64,000 bases of DNA from CAWCAW01 sp963714125 (GCA_963714125.1 OY970234.1:1488001-1552000); one strand, 5' to 3'. Positions 1 through 8,223 are shown, numbered from the stretch's first letter. Numbers and translations are program-made. Notes: generated by a model from the sequence alone, not told the origin.

Positions 1-266
1 CTCCAGAGCAACTTCTTGTTCACGATGAGACCCTGTTCGATCTCGAGAGTGGCTCGGACCCGCAACATTCCATAGGTTCCACGCGACCTGGCATGGATCT
101 CGGTGATGGCGTCGGAGAGGAGCAACCGGCGAATCGCACGGTCTGATGGATGGCCGAACCTCATCTTGTAATAGGTCGAACGGCCAAGATCCACGAGCTG
201 GCAGGCGGCGCGTTCGGAATAGCCCAGGTTGTTCAGCCCTCGGACAACCTGGAACTTCGGCGGGAT
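1..266 (-). pseudogene. IS3-family transposase OrfB, N-terminal fragment, runs off the window
   Basis: Read on the minus strand, this stretch gives an open frame with the N-terminal HTH_21-type region of IS3-family OrfB transposases, including 'GYSERAACQLVDLGRSTYY' and 'AITEIHARSRGTYGMLRV'. The frame continues past the left edge of the window, so the DDE catalytic domain is not visible. An in-frame TAG lies just upstream near 267, with no good start codon or orfA before it, so this is probably the decayed 5' end of orfB. It belongs to a different IS3 subgroup from the element at 736-3495, whose OrfB N-terminus is unlike it. The family call is fairly firm. Whether the copy is intact to the left cannot be judged. 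Confidence 0.7.
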
Positions 267-302
267 GGCCCACTATCCAGCACCCTTTTGTGCCTCGATT
301 GA

Positions 303-735
303 AACAACACTGAGCCGATTGTCTCGATGATGTGCTCGGCTTCCCTTGCTGCCGTGGCCAATGGCCGGACTCTGCTTTCCGATCTCCGCGCCATCCGCCA
401 AGGCTGGAATGAGCGCGTCAAGTTTCGCAGCGGTTCTGATTACATGCGGCTGGCCGACCTTGTCGTTCGCCAGCCCGTCATTACGACGGACGTCGTCGTG
501 ATAGAGCTGAACATTCTGCCGAACAACGTGCCCCGACTCGTGGGACGATTCGTGGAACATGAGGTTCTGACCCCCTCAAAGACGGGATCGAAAGGCAGGC
601 TGATTTGGCGATCTGAGGAGGTTCTCGCCGAAGTGGATAGCTTCGCCGAGAGAGTGGGGCAGGCAGCTCGTAACCTGAGCAGGGGGTTCGGGAGTGCGTC
701 GTGCGCGATCCCCACTCCCGCGCCCACAGGACACG
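303..735 (+). pseudogene. Fic-family protein, C-terminal winged-helix remnant
   Basis: The frame after the TGA at 300-302 reads through about 140 residues. Their pattern (an alpha-helical stretch 'SDLRAIRQGWNERV', then 'RLADLVVRQPVITTDVVV', then 'EHEVLTPSKTGSKGRLIW' and a closing helix) resembles the linker and C-terminal winged helix found after the Fic domain in many bacterial Fic proteins. The HxFx(D/E)GNGR catalytic motif is absent because the N-terminal part is missing; the upstream DNA is transposase debris on the other strand. The right end was hit by the IS3 element at 736, and the open frame simply runs into that element's inverted repeat. The first ATG is at 327. The Fic assignment rests on remembered family patterns and is moderate; a free-standing regulator is possible but less likely. 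Confidence 0.45.
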
Positions 736-1077
736 TGAATCCCCCTGGGTTTGATGGAGACCCGCACGCTTTGATTTATGCGGCCTGATTGGCGTCGCTT
801 TGTTGACGGTAGTGGTTGGCTTCGAGCTCTGCCGGCGGGATGTCCCCGATCTCGGTGTGCAGGCGTGCGGTGTTGAACCAGTCGACGTATGCCAAGGTGG
901 CCACTTCGACGTCGTCGGCTGTCCGCCATGGCCCTTGGGGTGCGATCAGCTCGGTCTTGTACAGCCCGATCGTTGTCTCGGCCATGGCGTTGTCGTATGA
1001 ATCGCCCACGCTTCCAATCGATGGGGCGGCACCGACTTCGGCCAAACGCTCGGTATATCGAATTGAGGTGTACTGAC

Positions 1078-2524
1078 CGAATTCAACTGGTCGAAACAAC
1101 ACCCGCTTCTTGAAGAGACAGTAGGCGGTCGTTGAAGGCCTCGGCGGGTGTCTTCCATCCGAGCGTCTTGCGAGGCCGCGTGTTCAGCGCGTGTGCGACG
1201 GCTTCCACCTCCTCCGCCGACCAACGTGACAAGTCGGTGCCTTTCGGAAAATACTGGCGGAGCAGTCCGTTGGTGTTCTCGTTCGTGCCGCGCTGCCATG
1301 GTGATTGCGGGTCAGCGAAGAAGACCGGGATCCCGGTCTCGACCTTGAACTGAGCGTGCGCGGACATCTCCTTGCCGCGGTCCCAAGTGAGTGATCGCAC
1401 CAGCTGCTCTGGCAGCGCGGCCATCGAATTGGCGAGAGCGTTCTTCATCGTGATAGCGCCGTAGCCGGCGAGCGCCGGGCCGTTGTGCACCGTTTCCTTG
1501 TGCCGGTAGCCCTCCTCTCGGGGGAGGTGGACGAGCACGGTGTAACGAGTCGTGCGCTCGACGACGGTGCCAATCGCGGAGCGCTCGAGGCCAATGAGCA
1601 GATCGCCCTCCCAGTGCCCCGGAACGGCACGATCTTCGACCTCGGGCGGCCGTTCACTGATCAGCGTTTCGGGGGTGACGTGCGCCCAAGTCTTGCGACG
1701 GGAGCGCTCTCGAGGTGCTCGCAGCGCACGACCCGTGCGCAGGCACCAGACGAGCTCGCGCTTCAGTGCGCCACGCCCTTCGATGTAGAGCGACTGGTAG
1801 ATCGCCTCGTGGCTGATCCGCATCGTTACATCATTGGGGAAGTCGAGCTTGATCCGATGCGCGATCTGCTCGGGACTCCAGGCCCGTACCCACGCCCTGT
1901 CCTTTCGGTGGGGCTTGTTGTTGCCCGTCCATCGCGGTGGTCGAGGACCGGCCACCACCGAGCCGTCCGGTCTGGTGATCTCCCCCGACAGCCGCTCCTG
2001 CACATAGGTGCGCAGCGCAGGGTTCGTGACCATCTTCGCTTTCTTCGGACGCTTTGCCGTGAGCTCGGCCTTCCACTGGGCAACCGACGCTCGGTAGTCG
2101 GCCTTGCCGCCACGGGTTGCAGCATTGCGGCGCAGCTCACGAGAGATCGTGGACGGACTGCGGCCGATGGTGCGGGCGATTTGTCGCACCCCCGCGCCCT
2201 TGGCCCTCAACAGAGCGATCTCCTCGCGTTCAGGAAACGAGAGGTAGCGGCCAGACAACGGCTCCAGGTCGAAGGGCGGCATGCCGCCGGCGTTGTGGAA
2301 CCAACGCTGGCCGACCGGCTGCGAGGCGCCGACAGCAGCAGCCGCCTCGATAGGCAGAAGTCCCTTCGCGATCTCCATCCAGAACAGTCGCTCGGTCTCG
2401 CGCGGGTGTGGTGGATGCCCCGGCGATCGCATTGCGGGCCGCACTGCACGATCTGCTGCTTGCTGACGACGAACCATCCAACACCTCCGCAATAGAGGTG
2501 TTGCGACGATCGGTTGAATTCGCC
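1078..2524 (-). mobile_element. IS30-family insertion sequence, copy A
   Basis: This 1447-bp element is the same length as the copy at 24039-25485 and encodes an identical transposase. Its ends are imperfect inverted repeats: GAATTCAACCGATCGTCGCA at the transposase 5' side and GAATTCAACTGGTCGAAACA at the 3' side, which match at 20 of 25 positions when extended to ACACC. A 5-bp duplication (CTGAC on the plus strand) lies at 1073-1077 and 2525-2529. The element sits inside the orfB gene of an IS3-family element. Confidence 0.93.
1083..2492 (-). CDS. IS30-family transposase
   Basis: This 469-residue DDE transposase would cut and insert its own element. An N-terminal helix-turn-helix typical of IS30 spans about residues 85-122, with 'IARTIGRSPSTISRELRRN' binding the inverted repeats. 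The catalytic core has Asp297 in 'HWEGDLLIG', Asp371 in 'LTWDRGKEM' and Glu405 in 'RGTNENTNGLLRQYFPKGT'. No stop or frameshift interrupts it and the length is normal to slightly long for the family. The annotated start is the first ATG; a start at Met6 is equally possible. It is identical in protein sequence to the copy at 24071-25480, so one or both insertions are recent. A long antisense frame across it is a codon-bias shadow. Confidence 0.95.
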   Translation of the reverse strand: MRRCWMVRRQQAADRAVRPAMRSPGHPPHPRETERLFWMEIAKGLLPIEAAAAVGASQPVGQRWFHNAGGMPPFDLEPLSGRYLSFPEREEIALLRAKGAGVRQIARTIGRSPSTISRELRRNAATRGGKADYRASVAQWKAELTAKRPKKAKMVTNPALRTYVQERLSGEITRPDGSVVAGPRPPRWTGNNKPHRKDRAWVRAWSPEQIAHRIKLDFPNDVTMRISHEAIYQSLYIEGRGALKRELVWCLRTGRALRAPRERSRRKTWAHVTPETLISERPPEVEDRAVPGHWEGDLLIGLERSAIGTVVERTTRYTVLVHLPREEGYRHKETVHNGPALAGYGAITMKNALANSMAALPEQLVRSLTWDRGKEMSAHAQFKVETGIPVFFADPQSPWQRGTNENTNGLLRQYFPKGTDLSRWSAEEVEAVAHALNTRPRKTLGWKTPAEAFNDRLLSLQEAGVVSTS

Positions 2525-3111
2525 CTGACTGCCCGCATCGGAATGACAGATCACACCGTCAACCATGTCGTTGCGGCGCCAGATGGCCATCTCCAATGTG
2601 TCGAGGACGAGGTCCGTCGTCATGGACGACGCCACTCGCCAGCCGACGATCATTCGTGAGAAGACGTCGATGACAAAAGCCACGTAGACCATGCCCGACC
2701 ACGTCGGGACGTAGGTGAAGTCGGCGACCCAGAGTTGGTTGGGACGAGTGGCCGTGAAATTCCGATCGACGAGGTCCGGTGCTCGTGTTGCGGTTGGATC
2801 TGAAATGGTCGTGCGACGCTTCTTTCCTCGTCGGATTCCCTCGATTCCGAGCTCTCCCATGAGACGGGCCACCTGGTCGCGTCCGATGACTTCGCCTTGG
2901 CGACCGAGCTGCTTCCAGATCTTGTGGATCCCATAGACCTTGTAGTTGGCCGTCCAGGTGTCGACGATCTTGGGCTTCATCTCCTCGTGGCGCAGCGCCA
3001 TCTGCGACACCGGGCGCTTCTTGGCTGCGTAATAGGTCTGCGGGGCCACCTGCAGTTCTCGACAGATGGGCTCGACCCCGAATGCCCCTTTGTGGGCATC
3101 GATGTAACGGA

Positions 3112-3444
3112 CTACCGACTGCGTGGGCGGTCGAGCTCCGCCGCAAAGAAAGCCGATGCCGACTTGAGAATCTCGTTGGAGCGGCGAAGCTCCTTGTTCT
3201 CCTTCTCCAACGCTCTGAGCCGGCCCCGCTCCTCAGTGCTAAGCCCGGCTCGCTTGCCGCCGTCGATCTCGGCTTGGGCCACCCAGGTCCGAAGCGACTG
3301 ATCGCCGATTCCGAGCTGGCGGGCGATCCGACCGATGACTCCGTGACGTTCGCCGGTCTCTTGGAAGGTCTCGAGGACCATCCGCACCGCCCGCTCCTTC
3401 AGCTCAGGCGGATACCTCTTCTGGGCTCCTTGGTTTCCTGACAT
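3112..3444 (-). CDS. IS3-family transposase OrfA
   Basis: This 110-residue protein is the DNA-binding subunit of the IS3 element. 'RYPPELKERAVRMVLET' opens the helix-turn-helix, 'GIGDQSLRTWVAQAEIDGG' is the recognition region, and a leucine-zipper-like helix 'LRALEKENKELRRSNEIL' precedes 'KSASAFFAAEL', the usual OrfA end. I chose the ATG at 3444 because GGAG lies just upstream; a longer start at 3477 adds 11 residues with no family match. The orfB frame begins within the last codons in a different frame, which is the usual arrangement for programmed -1 frameshifting. OrfA is intact, but the split orfB means the element cannot move by itself. Confidence 0.88.
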   Translation of the reverse strand: MSGNQGAQKRYPPELKERAVRMVLETFQETGERHGVIGRIARQLGIGDQSLRTWVAQAEIDGGKRAGLSTEERGRLRALEKENKELRRSNEILKSASAFFAAELDRPRSR

Positions 3445-3505
3445 TTCTCCATCCTTTCCAAGCGATGGAGTCTCCACAATTCCCAGGGTGATTCAACGAG
3501 AATCG

Positions 3506-3898
3506 TCAGGAGGGCGAGACAACCTCGATGCCTGATTCGAGTGCAGCAGAGCACAGGCGGCTGTCGTAAGCCACCAGGCATGTCAGATCCGTTATCACCG
3601 ACAGCGCACTCGCCAAGTGGATTGCATCAAGGCTTCTCATCTCGGCCGGGACAAGCGACGCGGCCTTCTCGAGAATGCCACGATCCATGGGCAGCAGATC
3701 AAGGCCTTCGAGTAGCAAGGTTGCGTCCCCAACAGCGTCCTCATTCACACGTCGACAAGCGCGAAGAAGCTCAACAACGGATAAATCGCTACTGAATTTA
3801 GGGACGTCCGGCCTGAGGTCTATCCACTCTGCCAAGGCCTCGCTTTCGTCCTCCTCAAAGATCAATTTCACCAATGCCGACGTGTCGAGATAGATCAT
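3506..3898 (-). CDS. vapC: VapC-type PIN-domain ribonuclease toxin
   Basis: This 130-residue protein is a single PIN domain, the Mg2+-dependent RNase fold of VapC toxins. The acidic residues expected in the active site are visible: Asp5 in 'MIYLDTSALVKL', Glu43 in 'SVVELLRA', Asp91 in 'SLDAIHLASA' and Asp112 in 'YDSRL'. Family members typically cut tRNA or rRNA and arrest translation; the target of this one cannot be read from sequence. Its start overlaps the antitoxin stop by 4 bp (ATGA), so the two are translationally coupled. The IS3 element lies 10 bp beyond its stop codon, so the gene was spared. Confidence 0.93.
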   Translation of the reverse strand: MIYLDTSALVKLIFEEDESEALAEWIDLRPDVPKFSSDLSVVELLRACRRVNEDAVGDATLLLEGLDLLPMDRGILEKAASLVPAEMRSLDAIHLASALSVITDLTCLVAYDSRLCSAALESGIEVVSPS

Positions 3899-4173
3899 GA
3901 CAATCGTTCCCGGCGTTCATCGGCAAGCACGTCGCTAGCGGTCTTTGCCCCCGGAGCGACCTTTCGTCGTTCCGGCCGATGGAATGCTCTCCTCGCCGGC
4001 TCAAGACGTCCAGACGCGATGAGTTGATCTCGAACTGCAATTGCTGGATTCGGGGAGACCAAGAGCGCAACGAGCTTGCCTCGTTCGGTGACCTCAACAA
4101 CCTCGCCCGCCTTCACCTTTTCCAAGTAGCGGCTCGCGTGTTGACGAAGCTCGCGCACGCCTATCCGGGTCAT
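3895..4173 (-). CDS. vapB: VapB/Phd-type antitoxin
   Basis: This 92-residue protein has the Phd/YefM-type N-terminus 'MTRIGVRELRQHASRYLEKV' followed by 'GEVVEVTERGKLVALLVSP', which forms the dimeric DNA-binding part. The C-terminal half is charged and proline-rich and would wrap around and inhibit the PIN toxin. It precedes vapC with a 4-bp overlap, the usual order for type II systems. A perfect 10-bp inverted repeat just upstream of its start is a probable autoregulatory operator. Pairing of a Phd-type antitoxin with a PIN toxin is common in actinobacteria. Confidence 0.9.
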   Translation of the reverse strand: MTRIGVRELRQHASRYLEKVKAGEVVEVTERGKLVALLVSPNPAIAVRDQLIASGRLEPARRAFHRPERRKVAPGAKTASDVLADERRERLS

Positions 4174-4178
4174 TTCCC

Positions 4179-4205
4179 AAATGTAGCATAACGAGTGCTA
4201 CATTT
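4179..4205. promoter_or_regulatory. Palindromic operator of the vapBC operon
   Basis: AAATGTAGCA at 4179-4188 is repeated as its exact inverse TGCTACATTT at 4196-4205, separated by 7 bp. It begins 6 bp upstream of the vapB start codon, where VapB-VapC complexes normally bind to repress their own operon. The binding role is inferred from position and symmetry. Confidence 0.75.
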
Positions 4206-4457
4206 TCCATCGATTGGTGGATGACTACCGCTTTTGCGCTGGTTGACGAGTCTGGCAATGAGCGTGGGAGATCTTGCAAGCGCCCTCACTCCGCTCCATC
4301 ATGGCGCTCTCCGATGTAACAATGAGCGTCTGTTCGGGCTATAAGCCGTCGTTCGTGTCCGATCGTTCACGGGCTCCAAGGGGCGATACTCCAACCGTAA
4401 TTTGAGAGCCAAACGTGAATGAGGGGACTCCCTGATACTGGAGATGCGCCGGGCTCG

Positions 4458-4892
4458 TCAATGATTCTGGGGCCGACCCAGGTGCGTGTGTTGAAAGTCA
4501 TCGTCGTACTTCAAGCCAAAGGCCATGAGGCGATCCAACCCGATGTGGGCAAGCCAGACCAGGCCGAGCGCCAAAGCAAGAGGCTTGTGTTGCCACCACC
4601 CGAACCCAACTGCAAGGGCCGGCAGCGGAGTGCTGTGCGCCAGGTTGTACACCCGAGCACCCAGGCGAGTCCCACCCAGATAACCCGCCATGACGATGTC
4701 GGGGACGAACAGTGTGAGTGGTATCAACCACCAGGCCTGGTGCGTCGTGAAGAAGGCGACCACAGAAGCGATCAGAAGCGTGGCGCCTTCTAGACGCAGC
4801 CAAAGGCGGGGGCCACCGACGACAACCCCATCGGTGAGCGTTGCGACGATGGTGGCACGGGTTTCGACCGCTTTTGCTTGTGCCTTAGGCAT
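4458..4892 (-). CDS. DUF4260-family membrane protein
   Basis: This 144-residue protein has about four hydrophobic helices and the signature run of DUF4260: 'LWLRLEGATLLIASVVAFF', 'HQAWWLIPLTLFVPDIVMAG', 'RVYNLAHSTPLPALAVG' and 'HIGLDRLMAFGLKYDDDF'. The family is small, integral to the membrane and of unknown function, so no reaction can be given. Its start lies 8 bp inside the end of the alpha/beta hydrolase gene, so it is the last gene of the operon running from 8155 down to 4458. About 250 bp without genes separate it from vapB. Confidence 0.85.
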   Translation of the reverse strand: MPKAQAKAVETRATIVATLTDGVVVGGPRLWLRLEGATLLIASVVAFFTTHQAWWLIPLTLFVPDIVMAGYLGGTRLGARVYNLAHSTPLPALAVGFGWWQHKPLALALGLVWLAHIGLDRLMAFGLKYDDDFQHTHLGRPQNH

Positions 4893-5748
4893 CGGCTCTG
4901 ACCCCCGCCAAGAAACGAAGCACTGCGTTGGTGGTGATGTCGGGGCGCTGCGACTGTGGGTAGTGGCCTGCGTCGGGCACCATGACTACCTCGGCATTCA
5001 GCGTGCGAGCGATCCATTGCGCTTCACCTTTCGGATCCGGGAAGTCCGGGTCCTTCTCGCCCATGATGACCAGGACCGGCGCCGAAACGCCGCCTAGTTG
5101 TGCTTCTGACTCAGAATGGCTTGTGCGCGTCGTGAGGGAGAAGGCTTTCGCGTATCCGGGCTTACGGAGGCTGGCGACGACGTCGGCCCGGTAGTCATCG
5201 AAATCCGATGGCCGCCGACCCGCGTAGAGCTTGGGCAGATACGCCTTCCACGAGGAGGCTGCCCAAGCTCTCGCCATGACCACCCGCAGTAGCAGCCTCT
5301 GCAAAGCACCCGCTTTGCCATTGCGGACGAAAGGGCCGATCAGCACAAGACCACTGACGAGGTCGGGCCGTTTGGCCGCCGCCAGGACTGCGGACCCGGC
5401 ACCCATTGAGTTGCCGACAATCACCGCAGGCCCACCCAGCTCCTCAATGAGCGCGATCACATCACTTCCGGTTTCGACGTCACCGTATTGCTCGAACGTG
5501 GCGTCGCTGTCTCCGTGACCGCGTAGATCGGTGCAGAGCACCCCATACCCGGCATCACGCAGAGCGGGAGCCAGAAAGCGATAAGCAGCTCGCAGGTCAC
5601 CCATCCCAGGCACGAGCACGACCAGAGGGCCGTCGCCTTCGACGTCGTAGGCGACACGCCCCTCAGGTCGATTGATGTATTGAGTCTGAAGAAGGGGAGT
5701 TGACGGAGTTGTGGACATGGCAGGGGAAGCTCCATTTCTTGTAGTCAT
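4885..5748 (-). CDS. Alpha/beta-fold hydrolase
   Basis: This 287-residue protein has the full alpha/beta-hydrolase pattern: the oxyanion strand-turn 'VVLVPGMGDLR', 'CTDLRGHGDSD', the nucleophile elbow 'GNSMGAGS' with Ser114, and a terminal 'VPDAGHYPQSQ' with catalytic His262. The acid is probably Asp in 'MGEKDPDFPDP'. There is no signal peptide, so it is probably cytoplasmic. The substrate is unknown; the fold covers esterases, lactonases, epoxide hydrolases and C-C hydrolases. It overlaps the MMPL gene by 4 bp and the DUF4260 gene by 8 bp, which points to coupled translation. A second ATG ten codons in could also be used. Confidence 0.9.
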   Translation of the reverse strand: MTTRNGASPAMSTTPSTPLLQTQYINRPEGRVAYDVEGDGPLVVLVPGMGDLRAAYRFLAPALRDAGYGVLCTDLRGHGDSDATFEQYGDVETGSDVIALIEELGGPAVIVGNSMGAGSAVLAAAKRPDLVSGLVLIGPFVRNGKAGALQRLLLRVVMARAWAASSWKAYLPKLYAGRRPSDFDDYRADVVASLRKPGYAKAFSLTTRTSHSESEAQLGGVSAPVLVIMGEKDPDFPDPKGEAQWIARTLNAEVVMVPDAGHYPQSQRPDITTNAVLRFLAGVRADA

Positions 5749-7943
5749 CGGACTTCAATAGGGTGCAGAGCCGAGACGGCCGCCGGGATTGGAAGCGCCG
5801 TTTCTGCCGAGGGTCGAACTCGTGCGGAGACCGGAGACCACCACGCTCCGGCGCCGAGAAGCTTCATTACGGCCGGCACGAGAACGCCGCGGACGATGGT
5901 GGCATCAACGATCACGGCGAAAGCCACACCCAGTCCGAGCTCTTTCACGAACACGAGCTGAGAGAGCATCAAGGCTCCGATGGCCAAGGCAAGGCAGCAG
6001 GCGGCCGCGGTGACGATCCCGCCCGTGTGGTCGAGACCGAGCGCCACCGATTGGGCAGGAGCCACACCGGCGTCATGCTCCTCCTTGATGCGACCCAAGA
6101 GGAAGACTCCGTAGTCCGTTGATAGACCGAACACGACAGCAAGGACGATGATCAGCGATGTCGACTGCAGTGCTCCTGGAGAACTGAATCCGAGCAGATG
6201 GCCGAAATGGCCCCATTGGAAGGCGAAGACGAGAACGCCGAACGAAGCGCCGATGGTCAACGTGTTCAGTACCAGGGCCATCACCGGAAGCACGAACGAG
6301 CGCGTCATGACAAACAACATCACCAGGCCGATGAGGACGATCAGTCCGAGCACGAGCGGGAGATGAGACCGAAGACTCGACTGCAGCGACAAGAACGACG
6401 CCGTCTGTCCGATAACCGTGACTCGACCCGGCCCGCCAAGCCCCTGGAGTGCCTTCACTGTTCGTTGGGCCGTGGGCGACAACGGCGCCGACGTCAGGGC
6501 CACGCTTGACTCCCACATTGACTCTCCCACGTGCTCGAAGGTCGAAACGGCCTTTACCCCGGGGACGAGGGCTGCTGCGTGGGCGTACGAGGCGAGGCGG
6601 GCGGCTGTCACGTGACTGTCGTTCACTACGAGCCCGGCTGGTGCCTCGGAGAAGTTGGCGAAACGGGTCTGTACGAGCGTGTAGGCGGTGCCGGCAGAAC
6701 TGCTCGCTGGCAGTGCGCTGGCATCGCCGCCGGTGAACGAGACGTGCAGAAACGGGGAGGCCAGAAGCACCAGCACCACGACAGCGGCAATGGCCCAAGC
6801 AGCCGGCCTGCGCATAACGCCGGCGGCGACCTGGTACCAACGCCCCGTCGTCTCCGCCTGGCCCGCGTCGGCGGGGTGGTTCTTGGACGTACCGCGGGCG
6901 ATGATGCGTGGCCCCCATAGGGCGAGCAGCGACGGCAAGACCAATAGGGCGAATGCCCCGGCGGCCAGGACGACTATGGCCCCGGCGATTCCCATGGAGT
7001 ACACAAAGCGCTCAGGAAAGACGGCCAGGGTGGCCATGGCGCCGGCGATGGTGACCGAACTGAAGAAGACCGTGTGACCGGCGGTATGCCTGACCGTCAC
7101 CAAGGCCGAGTCGATGGAACCTTGTCGGGTGAATTCTTCTCGAAAGCGCGACACCATGAGAAGGCTGAAGTCGACAGCGAGCCCGAGACCCAATGCGATG
7201 ACCAGGTTGAGGGCGAACACCGAAAGGGGTACGACCACCATGACGATGCCCATGACGCCAAGGGTCACCGCTATGGCGAAGACGGCCCCAATGAGCGGGA
7301 TGGAGGCGGCTCGCAGGCCTCGGAAAATGAAGAACAGAAGAAGGATCAGAAACGGCAGCGCCAAGAGCTCGGCATGACCGAGATCCTTGGAGGAGACCGC
7401 TGCGATTTGGACGTCGGCGACCGTCGGTCCGCCGAGCCAGGTGTCGTTCTTCAGCGACGGTTGGGCTGCGAAAGCCTTCTGCAGCGCCGTCACCGCCTTC
7501 TGCTCGTTGACAGAACCCACCGTTGCCACGACGACGGTGAGATTCCTGTCTGTCGAGATCATGGAGCGATCGCCTGTGTTGGCGAAGTCAAGAACGCTTT
7601 TGACCTCCGGGCGGGCCCGAAGGAGAGAGACGACGGTCGCCACCTTTGGAGGCAGCACCGATGAATATCCGATCGGTGTCGAGGTACGCACGACGACCTC
7701 GTATCCCTCCTCTGGGTTGGCTCCCGTGGCCCGCTGGAGCTGGTGCTGCGCTAACACGACCGCCGAACCCGGGGCGTCGTAGTCGCCTAGAGACGATGTG
7801 AGATGCGCCGATGCGATGCCGCCACCTGCCAAGCCGAGGAAGGCAATCACGCCAGCAACCCACAGGACCACCCGGGCGTGCCGCCGGTTTCCGACAGGGG
7901 GCACAGGAGCCCCTTGATTCGTTTTTGGGGCGTTGCGCTTCAT
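5745..7943 (-). CDS. MMPL-family RND transporter
   Basis: This 732-residue inner-membrane protein belongs to the MMPL branch of RND transporters, which move lipids or drugs using the proton gradient. The architecture is a first helix at about residues 25-47, a periplasmic loop, a block of helices, a second large loop and a second block, giving about 11-12 segments. Family motifs include 'GLGLAVDFSLLMVSRFREE' and 'VVFGLSTDYGVFLLGRIKEE', with the conserved Asp-Tyr/Phe in each helix 4-type segment. Its length matches short actinobacterial MMPLs. It overlaps the upstream 71-aa gene by 4 bp and the downstream hydrolase by 4 bp. The LuxR/LAL regulator upstream may control it. The cargo cannot be assigned. 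Confidence 0.92.
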   Translation of the reverse strand: MKRNAPKTNQGAPVPPVGNRRHARVVLWVAGVIAFLGLAGGGIASAHLTSSLGDYDAPGSAVVLAQHQLQRATGANPEEGYEVVVRTSTPIGYSSVLPPKVATVVSLLRARPEVKSVLDFANTGDRSMISTDRNLTVVVATVGSVNEQKAVTALQKAFAAQPSLKNDTWLGGPTVADVQIAAVSSKDLGHAELLALPFLILLLFFIFRGLRAASIPLIGAVFAIAVTLGVMGIVMVVVPLSVFALNLVIALGLGLAVDFSLLMVSRFREEFTRQGSIDSALVTVRHTAGHTVFFSSVTIAGAMATLAVFPERFVYSMGIAGAIVVLAAGAFALLVLPSLLALWGPRIIARGTSKNHPADAGQAETTGRWYQVAAGVMRRPAAWAIAAVVVLVLLASPFLHVSFTGGDASALPASSSAGTAYTLVQTRFANFSEAPAGLVVNDSHVTAARLASYAHAAALVPGVKAVSTFEHVGESMWESSVALTSAPLSPTAQRTVKALQGLGGPGRVTVIGQTASFLSLQSSLRSHLPLVLGLIVLIGLVMLFVMTRSFVLPVMALVLNTLTIGASFGVLVFAFQWGHFGHLLGFSSPGALQSTSLIIVLAVVFGLSTDYGVFLLGRIKEEHDAGVAPAQSVALGLDHTGGIVTAAACCLALAIGALMLSQLVFVKELGLGVAFAVIVDATIVRGVLVPAVMKLLGAGAWWSPVSARVRPSAETALPIPAAVSALHPIEVR

Positions 7944-8155
7944 GAGTCGGTCCCTTCCTTCGCAGGATTGTGAGTGGCACTTTTGCCAGCAGTGAGCGTC
8001 TCCTTGAGCACCTTGAGCAGTTCCAGAACGCCGGAGAACGGCGTCCAGCGTTCGCTCACTTGGGGGGATAGCCGTCCTTCGAGCCGACCGTCTGGAGTTG
8101 GGTCGAGTTCGAGGAGGAGGCGCACACTGGGCGTCTGGTTTGCTGAGACGTCCAT
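7940..8155 (-). CDS. Conserved-looking 71-aa protein, first gene of the MMPL operon
   Basis: I do not recognise this small protein. It is soluble, with 'SVRLLLELDPTPDGRLEGRL' suggesting a beta-hairpin, followed by 'PFSGVLELLKVLKETL', a likely amphipathic helix, and a polar tail. It has no signal peptide. The 4-bp ATGA overlap with the MMPL start, in phase with a run of similarly overlapping genes, is the main reason to accept it as real. A similar beta-strand plus helix layout occurs in small hypothetical proteins beside actinobacterial regulators, but I cannot name the family. Two direct CCCTAGG-containing repeats lie 46-68 bp upstream of its start. Confidence 0.6.
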   Translation of the reverse strand: MDVSANQTPSVRLLLELDPTPDGRLEGRLSPQVSERWTPFSGVLELLKVLKETLTAGKSATHNPAKEGTDS

Positions 8156-8200
8156 GGACTCAGCTAACGCCTGATGCGCGGCGTTGTCCCCAGTGGTGGA

Positions 8201-8223
8201 CCCTAGGTTTAGCCCTAGGTTTT
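8201..8223. promoter_or_regulatory. Tandem CCCTAGGTTT repeats upstream of the MMPL operon
   Basis: CCCTAGGTTTA at 8201-8211 is followed by CCCTAGGTTTT at 8213-8223, a 12-bp period. Each copy holds the palindrome CCTAGG. They lie between the LuxR/LAL gene stop (8286) and the first operon gene (start 8155), a natural place for an activator site. Tandem half-sites one helical turn apart resemble direct-repeat sites of MalT/LAL regulators. The protein that binds is inferred, not shown. Confidence 0.45.

Larger units (their letters stand above)
776..3140 (-). pseudogene. IS3 transposase OrfB, split by IS30
   Basis: The 5' part, about 3140 to 2525, encodes the HTH_21-like region and the first part of the rve integrase core: 'NQLWVADFTYVPTW' with the first catalytic Asp, then 'VICHSDAGSQ' with the second. 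The 3' part, 1077 to 776, encodes 'YTSIRYTERLAEVG', 'GDSYDNAMAETTIGLYKTE' with the catalytic Glu, and the typical C-terminus. Joining them across the GTCAG duplication restores 'SDAGSQYTSIRYTERL' without a frame change, so IS30 insertion is the only visible lesion. The frame begins inside the end of orfA, consistent with production by ribosomal frameshifting as is usual in IS3 elements. There is no strong independent start. Confidence 0.88.
736..3495 (-). mobile_element. IS3-family insertion sequence, interrupted by an IS30 element
   Basis: The two ends carry matching inverted repeats. At 736 the plus strand reads TGAATCCCCCTGGGTTTGAT. From 3495 inward on the minus strand it reads TGAATCACCCTGGGAATTGT, and both continue into a GGAGAC block. 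The trinucleotide ACG flanks the element at 733-735 and 3496-3498, as expected for the 3-bp target duplications of IS3 elements. It contains orfA and orfB on the minus strand. Removing the nested IS30 element (1447 bp) and its 5-bp duplication leaves about 1308 bp, a normal IS3 length. The insertion falls 8 bp past the vapC stop codon and in or at the end of the Fic remnant. Confidence 0.9.

Noticed and set aside
1485..2495. 336-codon open frame antisense to the IS30 transposase (also at 24068-25078)
   Set aside because: It appears in both IS30 copies only because the transposase codon bias leaves the opposite strand open. No protein family is seen in it.
2207..3049. 280-codon frame joining IS3 orfB with IS30 sequence
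   Set aside because: The frame crosses the insertion junction at 2525. The tail is IS30 end sequence, not protein.
7074..7664. 196-codon plus-strand frame opposite the MMPL gene
   Set aside because: Hydrophilic shadow of membrane helices read backwards.
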